Part shown: positions 1 to 10,002 of the stretch, piece by piece | How the letters are laid out: every line of letters begins with the position of its first letter | Position numbering within the stretch: the first letter of the stretch is position 1 | Source: Aquimarina agarivorans | GTDB lineage: Bacteria; Bacteroidota; Bacteroidia; Flavobacteriales; Flavobacteriaceae | DNA length: 57,084 nt | NCBI RefSeq assembly: GCF_000218485.1 | Contig: NZ_AFPB01000022.1 | Location: 1-57,084, forward strand | Direction: 5' to 3' | The notes under the pieces: model-generated | The model's database searches: none | The model's input: the letters and a program-made list of their open reading frames with translations, nothing else | What the model was told of the DNA's origin: nothing | Translations under genes and position numbers: made by a program

Positions 1-60
1 AGACACTAAGCGGATATACGTAATTTATTTTATTGAAATTTATCGCTTGCTTTAATGAGG

Positions 61-3000
61 TTACTTTTTTAATCTATTTTTTAGGCCATTTTTCAACACT
101 TCTTGAATCCCCATTAAATTCTCACTAAACTGCATCATTTGAGCCAATACTTGTGCCATTTCGTTTTTATCACCAAAGCCTTTTAGCTTGTTGTTTTTTA
201 CAAAAGTTTCTTTAATCACTTCCCATCGAGGTAACTCTTCTCCAGCAATGGTATTTGTAAGCTCTTTGTACTTTAATAAATTAGCTTCGGCGGCACTAGT
301 TAAGGTTTGGGATTCGTTTTCGTAATGCGATAGGAGCAGGCTTTGCAATTCCTTTTCGTTCATAATAGGAACTACTTTAGCGACTAATTTACTCATGTCT
401 CTGTACGAACCTTGTAATTTGAACGAAGGTTCGGTACGGTAGGCATCTTCCATAGCTGCCGATTTAATGTAAGTTTCATTTACCTTAAGCACGGTGTTTC
501 GTATAGTAATTACTTTTTCTAGAATGGATACATAATCCTGTATCTCTTGTTTGGTATGATTTCCTTGGAGTTCAATACCTTCTTGCGAACCTGTTTCGAC
601 CATTTCAATCAGTTTATAAATATCATCAAAATACTTGCTGCTTAATTGATACAATATCGGGTTGGAAGTCATGGCGTTTTCAACCAAACTCAGTTTAAAT
701 AAGTCGGCAGTATCGCCAATAATATCTCCTAAATTATAAATATCTGCACGGTTAGCTAACATGTCCGGAATCTGGAATTTTTCGCCACTTTCGGTATAGG
801 GATTTCCTGCCATAATAACACAGAATTTTTTGCTACGTAAATCATAGGTTTTTGGTTTGCCTTTATAAATCCCTTCAATTTTTCGAGTTCCATCGGAAAG
901 GGATATAAATTTTTGTAAAAACTCGGGATTGCAATGCTGAATATCATCAAGGTATAGCATCACATTATTCCCCATTTCAAAAGCAAGATTTAGCTTTTTC
1001 AATTCCTCTCGTGCTGCCGAGTTGATAGCAGCCATTGGGTCTACAGAGGTCACCTCATGACCAATAGCAGGACCATTAATTTTCATAAACACCAGACCTA
1101 AACGATTGGCCATATATTCCATTAAGGTAGTTTTACCATAGCCTGGAGGCGAAATTAATAGTAACATTCCCATACGATCGGTACGCTTGTTATCGCCAAG
1201 ACTCCCCAATTGTTTGGATAAGTTATCGCCAAACAAAGGCAAGTAGACTTGATCTATTAATTTGTTACGGACAAAGGAGGAAAGGACTCTAGGTTTAAAT
1301 TCCGAAAGTTTTAATGATTCTTTTAATTCTTCAGTGACCTGATGTTTGGCATTTTTATAACTTTCAAAAGCAGGCACTTCTACAGCAGTGAAAAGTGTTA
1401 TATCTGAAATAAATTGGTGGTAATTAAAAGTAAAATTACCTTCGGTTATTGAGGCATGACTTCCTTTTAAGTTTTCGATAATTTGCAAAGGATTTACATG
1501 AATCACTTCGGACGTTGAGGCATCTTTAAACAAAAGTAGGCAAACGACCTCATGTGCGTAGGCTTGTAAATTTGAATGGGCTATTTTTATATACGAAGTA
1601 ACCCATTGCAGCGCTAATTGTATGGTTTCGTGAATACCATGTTGTTGCCTAGTGTTTTCAAGCGATTTTTTAAAGGAAGTATTTCCCTTTTTACTTTTTA
1701 ATTCCTTGATAAAAGCATCATGTATTTCTTGAGCAGTTTGGCTTATGCAAAAAACAGTGTCAGTTTGTAACTCATAAAATAAGTAGGAAGCTACAGCGGT
1801 TTCAGTAAAAAGTGAATTTGCTGTAGGCGTTGCCACATTTTTTTCAAGGATTTTTGCAGTGGATATATACGCTGCTAATTCCGAAATGATGTTTTGGTAG
1901 GCAGTACTTTCAGGAAAAACAGCACGTACCTCGCCCGATGCTTTAATTTTTTGATTCCAATACTCTTTTTGTTCGTCAGCTAAGCTGTGCCAAAAAAACT
2001 GTCCATGAGCTCTAGTAATTGGAGAGAAACGCAGTAGGCCTAAATCATGATTTTTAGTGACTAACACCTTTAAAATTTTAGCCGCATCAATATCATGCAC
2101 GCCTTTCACATAACCTTCGGCATAATTTTTACTGCTTTGGGTTTGTATAAGTTGTAGTAAGTCTTCTTCCGTTTGCTTTTCTAAGCTTTCTTTTGGATTG
2201 TTGGAAAATACCTTGTAGGCTAAATAGGCTGATCGATATACGTTCTCATTTTCGGAAATTAATTCTTGATTCCAATATTTTTTAGATTTAAGAAGGATTT
2301 CATTTTCAATTTCTTGATAAAAATCAGTCCCCGTTAAATGGTATTGTAACGCATTGTCTTTGTATACAATAGTTAAATCTAATGCTTGTTTATTAACGCC
2401 AAACTTGTGCTTACCCAGTTTTATAACATTCTCACCATCCTCATATAAATCTTGTTTGTCTTTTAGTTTTCTAGTGGCATCTTCCTTAGCAACCTTTAAC
2501 GCAGTTTCAATAGTTTCCGCCTTACCTGCATCATCTAATTTTTGTAAGCTTTCAATAATATCTCTAAGCTTATTAATCATTAAATCCGAAGCAAAATAAC
2601 CATTGATTTCGGCAACACTGGCAAAACTCAATGCCTTTTTGGTGACTCCTTTTAAAATTCGGTTTGCAGAATTTTCTAAGGCAACCGCTTTTTTGTTTCG
2701 GGCCTCAATTAAACTGTTTTTTCTAGTTTCAAAGGCATTGTAAACCTCTTCGCGTTTATCAATGATTTGAGAAATGAAATCTTCAAAATCAGCAAAACGT
2801 CCTTCTAAATCTTCTAGCTGAACCGAAACCTTGTTGAGTAATTCATCTGTTTTTTCGGGTGTGCTAGCAATATCTAAATAGTTAATAATACTTTGATTAA
2901 CCAGTTTTAATTGTGCGCCAAATTCGGCAGTGGCTTCCTTACTGCCTAAGGATTTTATGCTGTTTTTTATTCCCGCTTTAAGCTGATTTATAGTTGCAAA

Positions 3001-4965
3001 AATCAAAGAAATATTGTCAATTATTTTGGTAGAATGCGAGGTGTCCTCAATTTGCAAATTAGACACAATGTCGATAAGCATTTCTAAATCCACCGCAATT
3101 TGATTGACTTCTTCCTCTAGTTTTTTGACAGCAATTACTTTTTTAATGCTTTCAAGTGCCGTTTGTTTTTCCTCTAAACGTTTGTGGTAGGGCAGAAGGG
3201 CTTTGTCATCCAATAAAAATTGAACACAACGTTGCGAAATTCGATCTGTTTGTTCGGCAATTTCTGCTTCTAAATCGCTAATAAATTGTTTGTCCACATA
3301 GCGGATATCATTCATGCCAATAACTTCTCCGCGAAGGCTACGTAATTGCGCTAATACCTGAACAAAATCATCAATGGATTTAAAGGAACTGCTTTTTATT
3401 TTACTAAAAATAGCATCGGCCTTAGCTTTGGTTTCCTTGGTAGTGTTTTCGGCCGTTTTTCGGAGTTGGATAACCTTTTCAAACTCATCAATAGCTGCAT
3501 TGGCAGCGCCGTTAATTTCATCTAAGGGAACCGCTAAATCAGAGGTGTCTGGTTCTCTAATCCAATAATAACTATTGGTAATGTCACTTGAAAATTTAGC
3601 AATATCATCGTACAAACCATCGTAACTATCCTCCTTATTTAAAAGAGTAATTAAGCCCTGGCATTCGGCCATGGCTTTTACAATATCTTTGTTGCCTATT
3701 TTATAGAGTAAGGTATCTGTATGTTCCGAAGGAATAACATCTCCTTTAATAAAAGGCGTTTGCCAAATTTGAATCACATGGTGTTTGGTTTGTTCATCTT
3801 CGGTTTTAAAATAACATAATTCGCCCTGCGTTAAAATGGTAAAACCATTACAAATAATAGGTGTTTTTACCTGTTGCTCAATCACATTATAGGACATTAA
3901 TACATATAAGCCTTTTTTACTTTCGTAGAAGACATATAAATAATCTTCTCCATTAGGAGAGCTTATTTTTTCTTGAAATTTAACATCGTTAATTCCATTG
4001 TCAAATAATTTAAAATCGCCAGACTGCAAGTAATACCCATCGGCAAAAATAACGCCTTGTTCATCGGATAATAAAACGCAAGCATCTTTTATGCTGTCAA
4101 TTTTTTTGACTTCTTGAATTTTATGGTTGTACACAAAATAACGAGGCGCTTCCTGAAAGGGTTTAATTTCAATAGCAATTAGGTTGCCTAAATCGGCATA
4201 ACGGTATTGTCCGTCATCCAAAGTTTGGTCAACTAATTCAACCGATTCATTATAAATTCCTTTACCATCGTTGGTGTTATCTTCGATTTTAATGGTTAAA
4301 TCACCTCCAATGGTTTCTACAAAAACCTTGTCTAAAATTGAAATATGCGGATGATCACCATAACGATGCATATCACGAGTTACCTCGGTCCAATTAAATT
4401 CGTGTTGTTTCGGAAATGTAAACTCGTGTTCACTTCGGTTATCAATATAAGTAAGTTGCCCTTCATTAATTAACCATTTAAAGGTTTTAATATCGGTGGG
4501 ACTATCACTTAACTGAAACACCATATGCAAGTAATTACCAACAATGGCAAACTTGGAAAATATGGTGTTTCGGTAATATTTATATAGGTTTACAAAATCG
4601 CTTACAAAAGTAGAGTCTTCAAATAGCTCTAAAGGCTGAGGTGTAAAATGATTTTCTTCGTAGGTGTAAATGCTAAACACGTCGGCTAAGGTCATTTCGG
4701 TACGTAAGCCGAAATGAACATTATATCCAAAAATACAATGTTCTCCTATAGTTACAATATCGCGTGCAATACAGTTGTTTTCGGTATTGATGCGATTATT
4801 AGCAATCAATTTGGTTTCAACACTTCCAAAAACTTTTTTACGGGCATCATTTAACTGAGCTAAACGCTGTAGTAGTTCCGTTTTCTGTTTTTGTAAACGG
4901 TTTTGGATAATCTCATAGGTACCTCCTTCGAGTTGTTGTGTACTATTTGTGTTGTTTTGTTCCAT
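61..4965 (-). CDS. Very large AAA ATPase of the 'DNA repair ATPase' (DUF3686-type) family
   Basis: A 1634-residue protein. The first ~430 residues are rich in beta strands, ~500-860 are Lys/Glu-rich and look coiled-coil, and the AAA module is near the C-terminus. The module shows Walker A PPGYGKTT near residue 1275, Walker B MLYLDDIQH near 1337, a sensor-1-like IMAGNPYT and an Arg-finger candidate in MLANRADIY. There is no signal peptide or membrane segment, so it is probably cytoplasmic or peripheral. Homologues are annotated as DNA repair ATPases from weak similarity; I see no nuclease or helicase motif. Its position downstream of flotillin and PspA genes argues for a remodelling ATPase acting on a membrane-associated assembly (inference). 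It starts at an ATG and lies 285 bp from the preceding gene, so it may have its own promoter. Confidence 0.8.
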   Translation of the reverse strand: MEQNNTNSTQQLEGGTYEIIQNRLQKQKTELLQRLAQLNDARKKVFGSVETKLIANNRINTENNCIARDIVTIGEHCIFGYNVHFGLRTEMTLADVFSIYTYEENHFTPQPLELFEDSTFVSDFVNLYKYYRNTIFSKFAIVGNYLHMVFQLSDSPTDIKTFKWLINEGQLTYIDNRSEHEFTFPKQHEFNWTEVTRDMHRYGDHPHISILDKVFVETIGGDLTIKIEDNTNDGKGIYNESVELVDQTLDDGQYRYADLGNLIAIEIKPFQEAPRYFVYNHKIQEVKKIDSIKDACVLLSDEQGVIFADGYYLQSGDFKLFDNGINDVKFQEKISSPNGEDYLYVFYESKKGLYVLMSYNVIEQQVKTPIICNGFTILTQGELCYFKTEDEQTKHHVIQIWQTPFIKGDVIPSEHTDTLLYKIGNKDIVKAMAECQGLITLLNKEDSYDGLYDDIAKFSSDITNSYYWIREPDTSDLAVPLDEINGAANAAIDEFEKVIQLRKTAENTTKETKAKADAIFSKIKSSSFKSIDDFVQVLAQLRSLRGEVIGMNDIRYVDKQFISDLEAEIAEQTDRISQRCVQFLLDDKALLPYHKRLEEKQTALESIKKVIAVKKLEEEVNQIAVDLEMLIDIVSNLQIEDTSHSTKIIDNISLIFATINQLKAGIKNSIKSLGSKEATAEFGAQLKLVNQSIINYLDIASTPEKTDELLNKVSVQLEDLEGRFADFEDFISQIIDKREEVYNAFETRKNSLIEARNKKAVALENSANRILKGVTKKALSFASVAEINGYFASDLMINKLRDIIESLQKLDDAGKAETIETALKVAKEDATRKLKDKQDLYEDGENVIKLGKHKFGVNKQALDLTIVYKDNALQYHLTGTDFYQEIENEILLKSKKYWNQELISENENVYRSAYLAYKVFSNNPKESLEKQTEEDLLQLIQTQSSKNYAEGYVKGVHDIDAAKILKVLVTKNHDLGLLRFSPITRAHGQFFWHSLADEQKEYWNQKIKASGEVRAVFPESTAYQNIISELAAYISTAKILEKNVATPTANSLFTETAVASYLFYELQTDTVFCISQTAQEIHDAFIKELKSKKGNTSFKKSLENTRQQHGIHETIQLALQWVTSYIKIAHSNLQAYAHEVVCLLLFKDASTSEVIHVNPLQIIENLKGSHASITEGNFTFNYHQFISDITLFTAVEVPAFESYKNAKHQVTEELKESLKLSEFKPRVLSSFVRNKLIDQVYLPLFGDNLSKQLGSLGDNKRTDRMGMLLLISPPGYGKTTLMEYMANRLGLVFMKINGPAIGHEVTSVDPMAAINSAAREELKKLNLAFEMGNNVMLYLDDIQHCNPEFLQKFISLSDGTRKIEGIYKGKPKTYDLRSKKFCVIMAGNPYTESGEKFQIPDMLANRADIYNLGDIIGDTADLFKLSLVENAMTSNPILYQLSSKYFDDIYKLIEMVETGSQEGIELQGNHTKQEIQDYVSILEKVITIRNTVLKVNETYIKSAAMEDAYRTEPSFKLQGSYRDMSKLVAKVVPIMNEKELQSLLLSHYENESQTLTSAAEANLLKYKELTNTIAGEELPRWEVIKETFVKNNKLKGFGDKNEMAQVLAQMMQFSENLMGIQEVLKNGLKNRLKK

Positions 4966-5250
4966 GTACTATTCTTTTATTATCGGTTGTATGAAACCTC
5001 TTTTTTTCACTTAGCAAAATTTATGTGCTCCATTTTTAAAAAAAACAAGGCGCGATTTAAAAGTTTTAATGCTATTAATCTTATGTGTTAGAATTTTGTC
5101 ATGAGGTTATGATGTATAATAAATACTAGTGTTTTCATGATTTTAGCATAGCATCATTGCTTTATAGTTAAATTAAAAAATACAGTTTGTGGTAGTATTT
5201 ACAGTAAATCATAAATACAATAGTTTCTAATGCATAAATCGGGTTCAATT

Positions 5251-6558
5251 TTATTCCTTAGTCAAAACTTGAATGAGCCCCCCTTGTTTAAAAGTCATTT
5301 GATTTTTTGAAGGCACAAACTCCATACTGATTCCAGCAGGTTTAAATGTAAACAAATGGGTGTCTTTTTTACTTAAGTTGAAAGCGCTTTGACCAGTAGC
5401 TTGCGCTTTTAATGTATTGCCACTTTGGAATAGTGTAATTTTTAAAGGGAAACTTCCATTTCCATAAGTACCTACATAGGCATCATAATTTACTTTAATA
5501 TTAAAATCAGGGATGGTATAAGGTTTGTCAAAAAGGGCACTTAAAACGGCAATGGTGATGTCGTTCAGCGCAAAGTCAATTCCATTTGAAACTATAGCAA
5601 ATGCCTTTTTATCTTTTGGGAAATACGAAAAAGCAGATTGAAATCCATCAATTCGTCCATTGTGACCGTAGGCTTTTTTTTCATAAAATGGAATACTGGT
5701 AATACCAAGGCCATAGTTTTCTTTAAGCCTTTTCATTAACTCAACATTTTTTTTTGAAATAATTTCATAGTTAAAAAGGGCATCAGCAAATAAAACCAAA
5801 TCACTAGGAGTTGAGCTTATTGCGCCAGCACCTAAAGGTACTGAGATATGAGTTTCCGGTTGTTTTGTCCAATTTTTAGCCAATAAATAAGAGTTACTTT
5901 CATTATTTTGGAGGTTAATTTTTGGCTTTATATACGTGTTTTTTAGTTGTAGCGGTACAGTAATTTTTTCTTGTAAAATGTCGCTAAACTTCTTTTTATA
6001 TATTTTTTCTAATAGTATTGAAAGTAATACATAATTGGAGTTGCTGTATGAAAATTTTTGACCAGGAGGGAAATCACTATCAAAATTAGTAATGAGAGCT
6101 ACTAATTTTTCTCTGGTTATAGGTTTGGTGTAGTAATTAAAAAAATTTGGATCGCTCGTTAAATTATGAATGCCGCTACGGTGTTGTAATAAATGAGTTA
6201 CGGTAATGCTGTCGGCATTTTTTATTTTAGGAAAAAATGCAGATAGTGGATCGGTGAGTTTTAGTTTGTTTTCTTCAACCGCTTTGAGAATTAATGTAGC
6301 GGTAAAAGTTTTACTAATAGATCCAATTTTATATTTGGTATTAGCTGAAGGTTTTTTATTAGTCGCTATATCAGAAAACCCTACCTGTTTAGTGTACACA
6401 ATGCTGTCATTTTGAAACAAAGCAACACTACCCATAAATTTATTGTGTTCCTCCAAGTTTTCGAAATATTGATCTAGTTTTTTGGTGTTGATATGTTGGG
6501 CATAGCCTGTTTGGACTAGCAACAAGCACATAAATGATTTAAATATTCTAGTTAGCAT
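5251..6558 (-). CDS. Secreted serine hydrolase, class C beta-lactamase/DD-peptidase-like
   Basis: A 435-residue protein with an N-terminal signal peptide (about residues 1-20, ending GYAQ). It carries the three active-site motifs of the beta-lactamase/penicillin-binding fold: S80-I-S-K83 (nucleophile and general base), Y171-S-N173 and H299-N-G301 in place of KTG. The last ~95 residues form a beta-rich domain like the C-terminal part of many Bacteroidota serine hydrolases. It probably acts in the periplasm or at the cell surface on a peptide, ester or amide; the substrate cannot be read from sequence. It is the next gene on the same strand after the broken lipoprotein gene and precedes the large ATPase gene, but membership of their operon is uncertain. 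Confidence 0.85.
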   Translation of the reverse strand: MLTRIFKSFMCLLLVQTGYAQHINTKKLDQYFENLEEHNKFMGSVALFQNDSIVYTKQVGFSDIATNKKPSANTKYKIGSISKTFTATLILKAVEENKLKLTDPLSAFFPKIKNADSITVTHLLQHRSGIHNLTSDPNFFNYYTKPITREKLVALITNFDSDFPPGQKFSYSNSNYVLLSILLEKIYKKKFSDILQEKITVPLQLKNTYIKPKINLQNNESNSYLLAKNWTKQPETHISVPLGAGAISSTPSDLVLFADALFNYEIISKKNVELMKRLKENYGLGITSIPFYEKKAYGHNGRIDGFQSAFSYFPKDKKAFAIVSNGIDFALNDITIAVLSALFDKPYTIPDFNIKVNYDAYVGTYGNGSFPLKITLFQSGNTLKAQATGQSAFNLSKKDTHLFTFKPAGISMEFVPSKNQMTFKQGGLIQVLTKE

Positions 6559-6628
6559 GATAATAAGTTTGTTTTGTGTTGTTTTTTAATACTGTTGCCA
6601 TTGCGGCAGCTGCTCCTCCAAATCCCAT
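6548..6628 (-). pseudogene. Possible remnant or micro-ORF with MGFGG-type N-terminus
   Basis: A 26-codon ATG-initiated frame whose product begins MGFGGAAAAMATVLKNN and then stops, overlapping the first bases of the serine hydrolase gene. The opening resembles, from memory, small Bacteroidota proteins that start MGFGGSA..M...LKNN and continue into a basic helix and a membrane segment. Here nothing follows the conserved start. It may be the 5' stub of a lost gene or a chance match; no function is claimed. Confidence 0.3.
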
Positions 6629-6669
6629 ATTCCTGAATGTTTATTAGTGTTTGCTTTTGATTTTTAATT

Positions 6670-7000
6670 TCAATCCACCGTTACCCACGTATTATTTTCG
6701 TTATCCCAAACTTAATTTTTTGTGGTAGTTTCGGATACTACATTTTCCACCGTAGATCGATCCGTTAGAGAGGAACCATCGGTATGTTTTGTAGTTTTGT
6801 ATACGGTCATTTTTTGTGGTAGTAATGGAACCCTTTTCATTTTTTTTGCTAATCACTTCATCAATTACCGTATCAATTTTAATAACACGTGCTTCAGTTT
6901 CAGTAGCAAGGTTGTTTTTGCTACTATCTAGATCTTTTTTGTTCGATAGTGTACAGCTAATGGCTGTAACTATAATTAGTAAGCTGAGTATTTTTTTCAT
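6670..7000 (-). pseudogene. Small lipoprotein gene, apparently frameshifted and nonsense-interrupted
   Basis: The start encodes a clear lipoprotein signal (MKKILSLLIIVTAISC), so the product would be a small envelope lipoprotein with a polar, Thr-rich body. As read, the frame gives 99 residues and stops at 6701 with an atypical tail rich in Trp, Tyr and Asn. Removing one A from the A6 run at 6811-6816 instead gives KMTVYKTTKHTDGSSLTDRS and then TVENVVSETTTKN, closer in style to the upstream part, ending at a TAA at 6712-6714. The same frame continues as VWDNENNTWVTVD to a TGA at 6670. A 15-base direct repeat (ACTACCACAAAAAAT) brackets the affected part. It lies between the flotillin and serine hydrolase genes. 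Confidence 0.5.
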
Positions 7001-7104
7001 TGTAATAAAGTATTAGAGTGATTGTGTTGTGTATTAATAAATTACAATTAGGGTATCAGACAGCACCTCGATCACTTGTACTGTCTGATCAATACTAACA
7101 ATAT

Positions 7105-9204
7105 TTACCCTAATTTTTTATCAGATAAACCTAATCCTTTTGCCAAATTAGCTAAGTTGCTAAATAGGTTTTGTTCACTACTATCGGTGGTTTTGCCTTT
7201 CAAATCAAGTAATAGATTTGCAATAGTTACATTTTTGATATCCTCAGATGAAATTCCGTATTTAGTAGCAAAGCCTTTTACTTTATCTAATAAATTTCCC
7301 TTAACATCGTCGCTTCCTAAAATAGCATCTTTAACCTGAGTAATATTATCTGAATGGTTTACTAAACGATCTACACCTTTTGATTTAGTGATCTGTCCAA
7401 TAATTTGATCAAAAAACATCGTTTCCCCACCAACTATATCAATATTGGCCGCTTTTAAGGCTGCACCAATAACATCTGCTTGTGCGTAAGCAATTTCTTT
7501 TTGGATATTGATTTCGGCCAAGTCCACTTGTAATTCCTTATCCAAACGCAACTTGAATTCTTCGTGCTCTTTACCCACACCGTCAAGTTTTTTCATAGCT
7601 TCCGCTTTTTCTTCAATACCAGCAGCTTCGGCTAAAGCGATTTCTTTATCGCCAATAGCTTTAGCTAAGGCTTTTTCTTTGATAACTTCTGCTTCAGCAA
7701 TACCTTCTTCTTTAGTAGCTTCAGCTTTCGCTAAAATACCAGCAGCTTCGGCTTTGGCTTTCTTCTCAATAACGGTAGCTTCAACAACACCTTGTCGCTC
7801 ATTAGCATCCGCTTTGGCATGCATTACTTGCGCTTCGGACATTCCAATAACAGCCTCTTCCTTGGCAGTTGCTTCGGCTAATGTTTTACGAGCTTCCGCT
7901 TCTTTTTCACTAGCTTCTTTTTGCGCTTGCGCTTCAATATTAATTTCTTGTGCTTTTTGTTTTGCCGCTTCTTTTTGTGCCTCGGCAGCTTTGGTGGTTT
8001 TAATCAACGCTTCTTCTGCTTCGGCTTGAGCTATAGTAATTTTAACTTGTTTCTGGCGATCCGCAGTTTTAAAGGCTTCAATATCCTTCATGTTTTCCTG
8101 CTCCTCAACCACACCTTTTTCTAAAGTAACCCGATCTCTGATGACATCTTGAATGTTTTTCTTTTCAACCTCTACTACCTTTTCTTTCTCAATTTGAGCC
8201 AAGGTTACAATACGTTCGCGTTCGGTAGCTTCAAGCATACGGTCTTTTTCAACACGTTCAGTTTCCACGGCATCGGTACGTTGTTTGTTTTTAGCAGCAA
8301 CAATAATTTGTCGCTCCATGTTTTCTTCAGCAACTTTTACTTTTTCTTCAGTAATAATGCGAGCGGTTTCAGCTTTTAAACGCTCTTCTTCAGATACTTT
8401 TAAGGTCTCTGCTTCTTCTCTAGCTTTAATGTTGGCAATTTCGCGCTTTTGTTGTTCTTCTTTTTCGGCAAGTTGTTTGTCTAATTCCAAAATGGCTTCT
8501 CTAGCTTCCACATCTTGTTTACGGATCACCTTTTCCTCATCGCGTTTGATGAGGTTGGCTTTCATGTTTTGAGCCGCCGTTAATTCAGTGATTTTTTTAA
8601 TTCCTTCGGCATCTAAAATATTATCGGGTTTTAAATAGGTAACCGGAGTTTGCTCTAGGTAATCAATGGCGCAGTCTTCCAAGGTATATCCATTAAGATC
8701 GGTTCCAATAATGTCTACAATTTCATCGCGAAACTCTCTACGTGCCTCATACAATTCTATAAACTGAAACTTTTTACCTACAGTTTTTAAGGCTTCCGAA
8801 AATTTGGATTCAAATAACTCCTCCAGCGTTGCAATTTTTGAAGCACGTGCTGTACCAATGGTTTGTGCTACTTTTTTAATATATTCTACTTCATTGTTAA
8901 CCCGAACAAAAAAGGCTACTTTGATATCAGCCCGCATGTTGTCCTTACATAAAAGTCCTTCTTCGCCCAAGCGTTCAATTTGAATTTTTTTTACTGAAAT
9001 ATCCATAATTTCGACTTTATGAAACACAGGGACTACGTATAACCCTTTGTCAGTAGCAACTTTTGTGCCCTGAAATCCTGTCCGAATTAAGGCTTGTCCC
9101 TGAGGGATTTTTTTGTAAAACATTGCTATTATAGCAAAGTATACAATGATCAGGAATAAGAGTAATCCTATTCCAATTCCGATAAGTGGTAAAATTGAAT
9201 TCAT
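7105..9204 (-). CDS. yqiK: Flotillin/SPFH membrane scaffold protein (YqiK-like)
   Basis: A 699-residue protein with one N-terminal membrane anchor (about residues 5-28), an SPFH/band-7 domain (about 35-210) and a very long Ala/Glu/Lys-rich coiled-coil region (about 220-570) with recurring KAEA motifs. A C-terminal flotillin region (about 580-699) follows. Flotillins oligomerise at the inner membrane and organise membrane microdomains. The gene begins 13 bp after the YqiJ-like OB-fold gene, the same pairing as yqiJ-yqiK in E. coli, and the two are probably co-transcribed. It is longer than E. coli YqiK, mainly through the coiled coil. Open frames on the opposite strand reflect the biased Ala/Glu codons. 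Confidence 0.93.
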   Translation of the reverse strand: MNSILPLIGIGIGLLLFLIIVYFAIIAMFYKKIPQGQALIRTGFQGTKVATDKGLYVVPVFHKVEIMDISVKKIQIERLGEEGLLCKDNMRADIKVAFFVRVNNEVEYIKKVAQTIGTARASKIATLEELFESKFSEALKTVGKKFQFIELYEARREFRDEIVDIIGTDLNGYTLEDCAIDYLEQTPVTYLKPDNILDAEGIKKITELTAAQNMKANLIKRDEEKVIRKQDVEAREAILELDKQLAEKEEQQKREIANIKAREEAETLKVSEEERLKAETARIITEEKVKVAEENMERQIIVAAKNKQRTDAVETERVEKDRMLEATERERIVTLAQIEKEKVVEVEKKNIQDVIRDRVTLEKGVVEEQENMKDIEAFKTADRQKQVKITIAQAEAEEALIKTTKAAEAQKEAAKQKAQEINIEAQAQKEASEKEAEARKTLAEATAKEEAVIGMSEAQVMHAKADANERQGVVEATVIEKKAKAEAAGILAKAEATKEEGIAEAEVIKEKALAKAIGDKEIALAEAAGIEEKAEAMKKLDGVGKEHEEFKLRLDKELQVDLAEINIQKEIAYAQADVIGAALKAANIDIVGGETMFFDQIIGQITKSKGVDRLVNHSDNITQVKDAILGSDDVKGNLLDKVKGFATKYGISSEDIKNVTIANLLLDLKGKTTDSSEQNLFSNLANLAKGLGLSDKKLG

Positions 9205-9217
9205 AGTTTTAATTTAG

Positions 9218-9946
9218 TTAATCGTTATAAGATTTTACGTAATAATAATTTTTGTCAACAGACTGTTTTATGATTAGTATATCTTGACCGTAATTTATTT
9301 GTTCGCCATTTAAGGATTTAGCATAAATGGACATTGGATTACCGTCAGCCACTACTTCGGCCGATCCCATTTTATTTTCTTTGATGGTAGAAAGCATTTT
9401 CCCTTTTCGACCAAGCATATCGGTAGGCAGATCGCCATCTTTGTTTAGGTTTTTAAAAAAGCTTTTGAATGGTGTGGTAAATAGCTTCATGAAAAATAGC
9501 GAAGGAATAATGCCAGCCAAAAATAAGATATATCCAAAACTAGTGTTGTAAGTGTTAGTTAATGTGGTGCTTATGGTGGTACATAACCACCAAATAAATA
9601 TCCAACAAGTGAACGTAAACATGAACGGAAGTCCCGTAAAATTAAAATAGATAAGTATTATTTGCCACCATTTTAATTTTTTTCTTCGTTTACGAACGAT
9701 ATCTTCATTATTAATTTCGGTATTAGCCACATCCTGAAAATCCATATTTCCACCTTCGATATGGGTTTCGCTGTCTACATCCACATCAAAATCAGCATCA
9801 ACATCTACATCAATGTCTAAATCCACATCGTATTCAAAGTCAATACCCGAAACCATAGTAAAAAGCCAATATACTATGAGTAAAAGCATTAGTATGGTTA
9901 GTATTATATTTACTGGCGAAAAGACGATGTGAGATAGTTGTTCCAA
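9218..9946 (-). CDS. yqiJ: Membrane protein with C-terminal OB-fold (YqiJ-like)
   Basis: A 242-residue inner-membrane protein. It has a first membrane segment (about residues 8-32), then an acidic stretch of alternating Asp and hydrophobic residues (about 35-60: DVDLDIDVDVDADFDVDVD). Two more membrane segments follow (about 96-125 and 130-155), and then a beta-rich C-terminal domain (about 175-242) of the NfeD/YqiJ OB-fold type. Such proteins partner flotillin-family proteins, and here the flotillin gene follows by 13 bp. The only plausible start is TTG at 9946, since the next in-frame Met lies at the end of the first membrane segment. The Asp ladder could bind cations (inference). Confidence 0.85.
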   Translation of the reverse strand: MEQLSHIVFSPVNIILTILMLLLIVYWLFTMVSGIDFEYDVDLDIDVDVDADFDVDVDSETHIEGGNMDFQDVANTEINNEDIVRKRRKKLKWWQIILIYFNFTGLPFMFTFTCWIFIWWLCTTISTTLTNTYNTSFGYILFLAGIIPSLFFMKLFTTPFKSFFKNLNKDGDLPTDMLGRKGKMLSTIKENKMGSAEVVADGNPMSIYAKSLNGEQINYGQDILIIKQSVDKNYYYVKSYND

Positions 9947-10002
9947 TGTAAGTAGTTATTTAGTTTTGTTAGTGAGTTTTTCTGGCTAGGATTTATATGT
10001 AT

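Noticed and set aside
7508..8029. Plus-strand 173-codon frame inside the flotillin gene
   Set aside because: Shadow of the Ala/Glu-rich coiled coil on the opposite strand, with no promoter or family resemblance.
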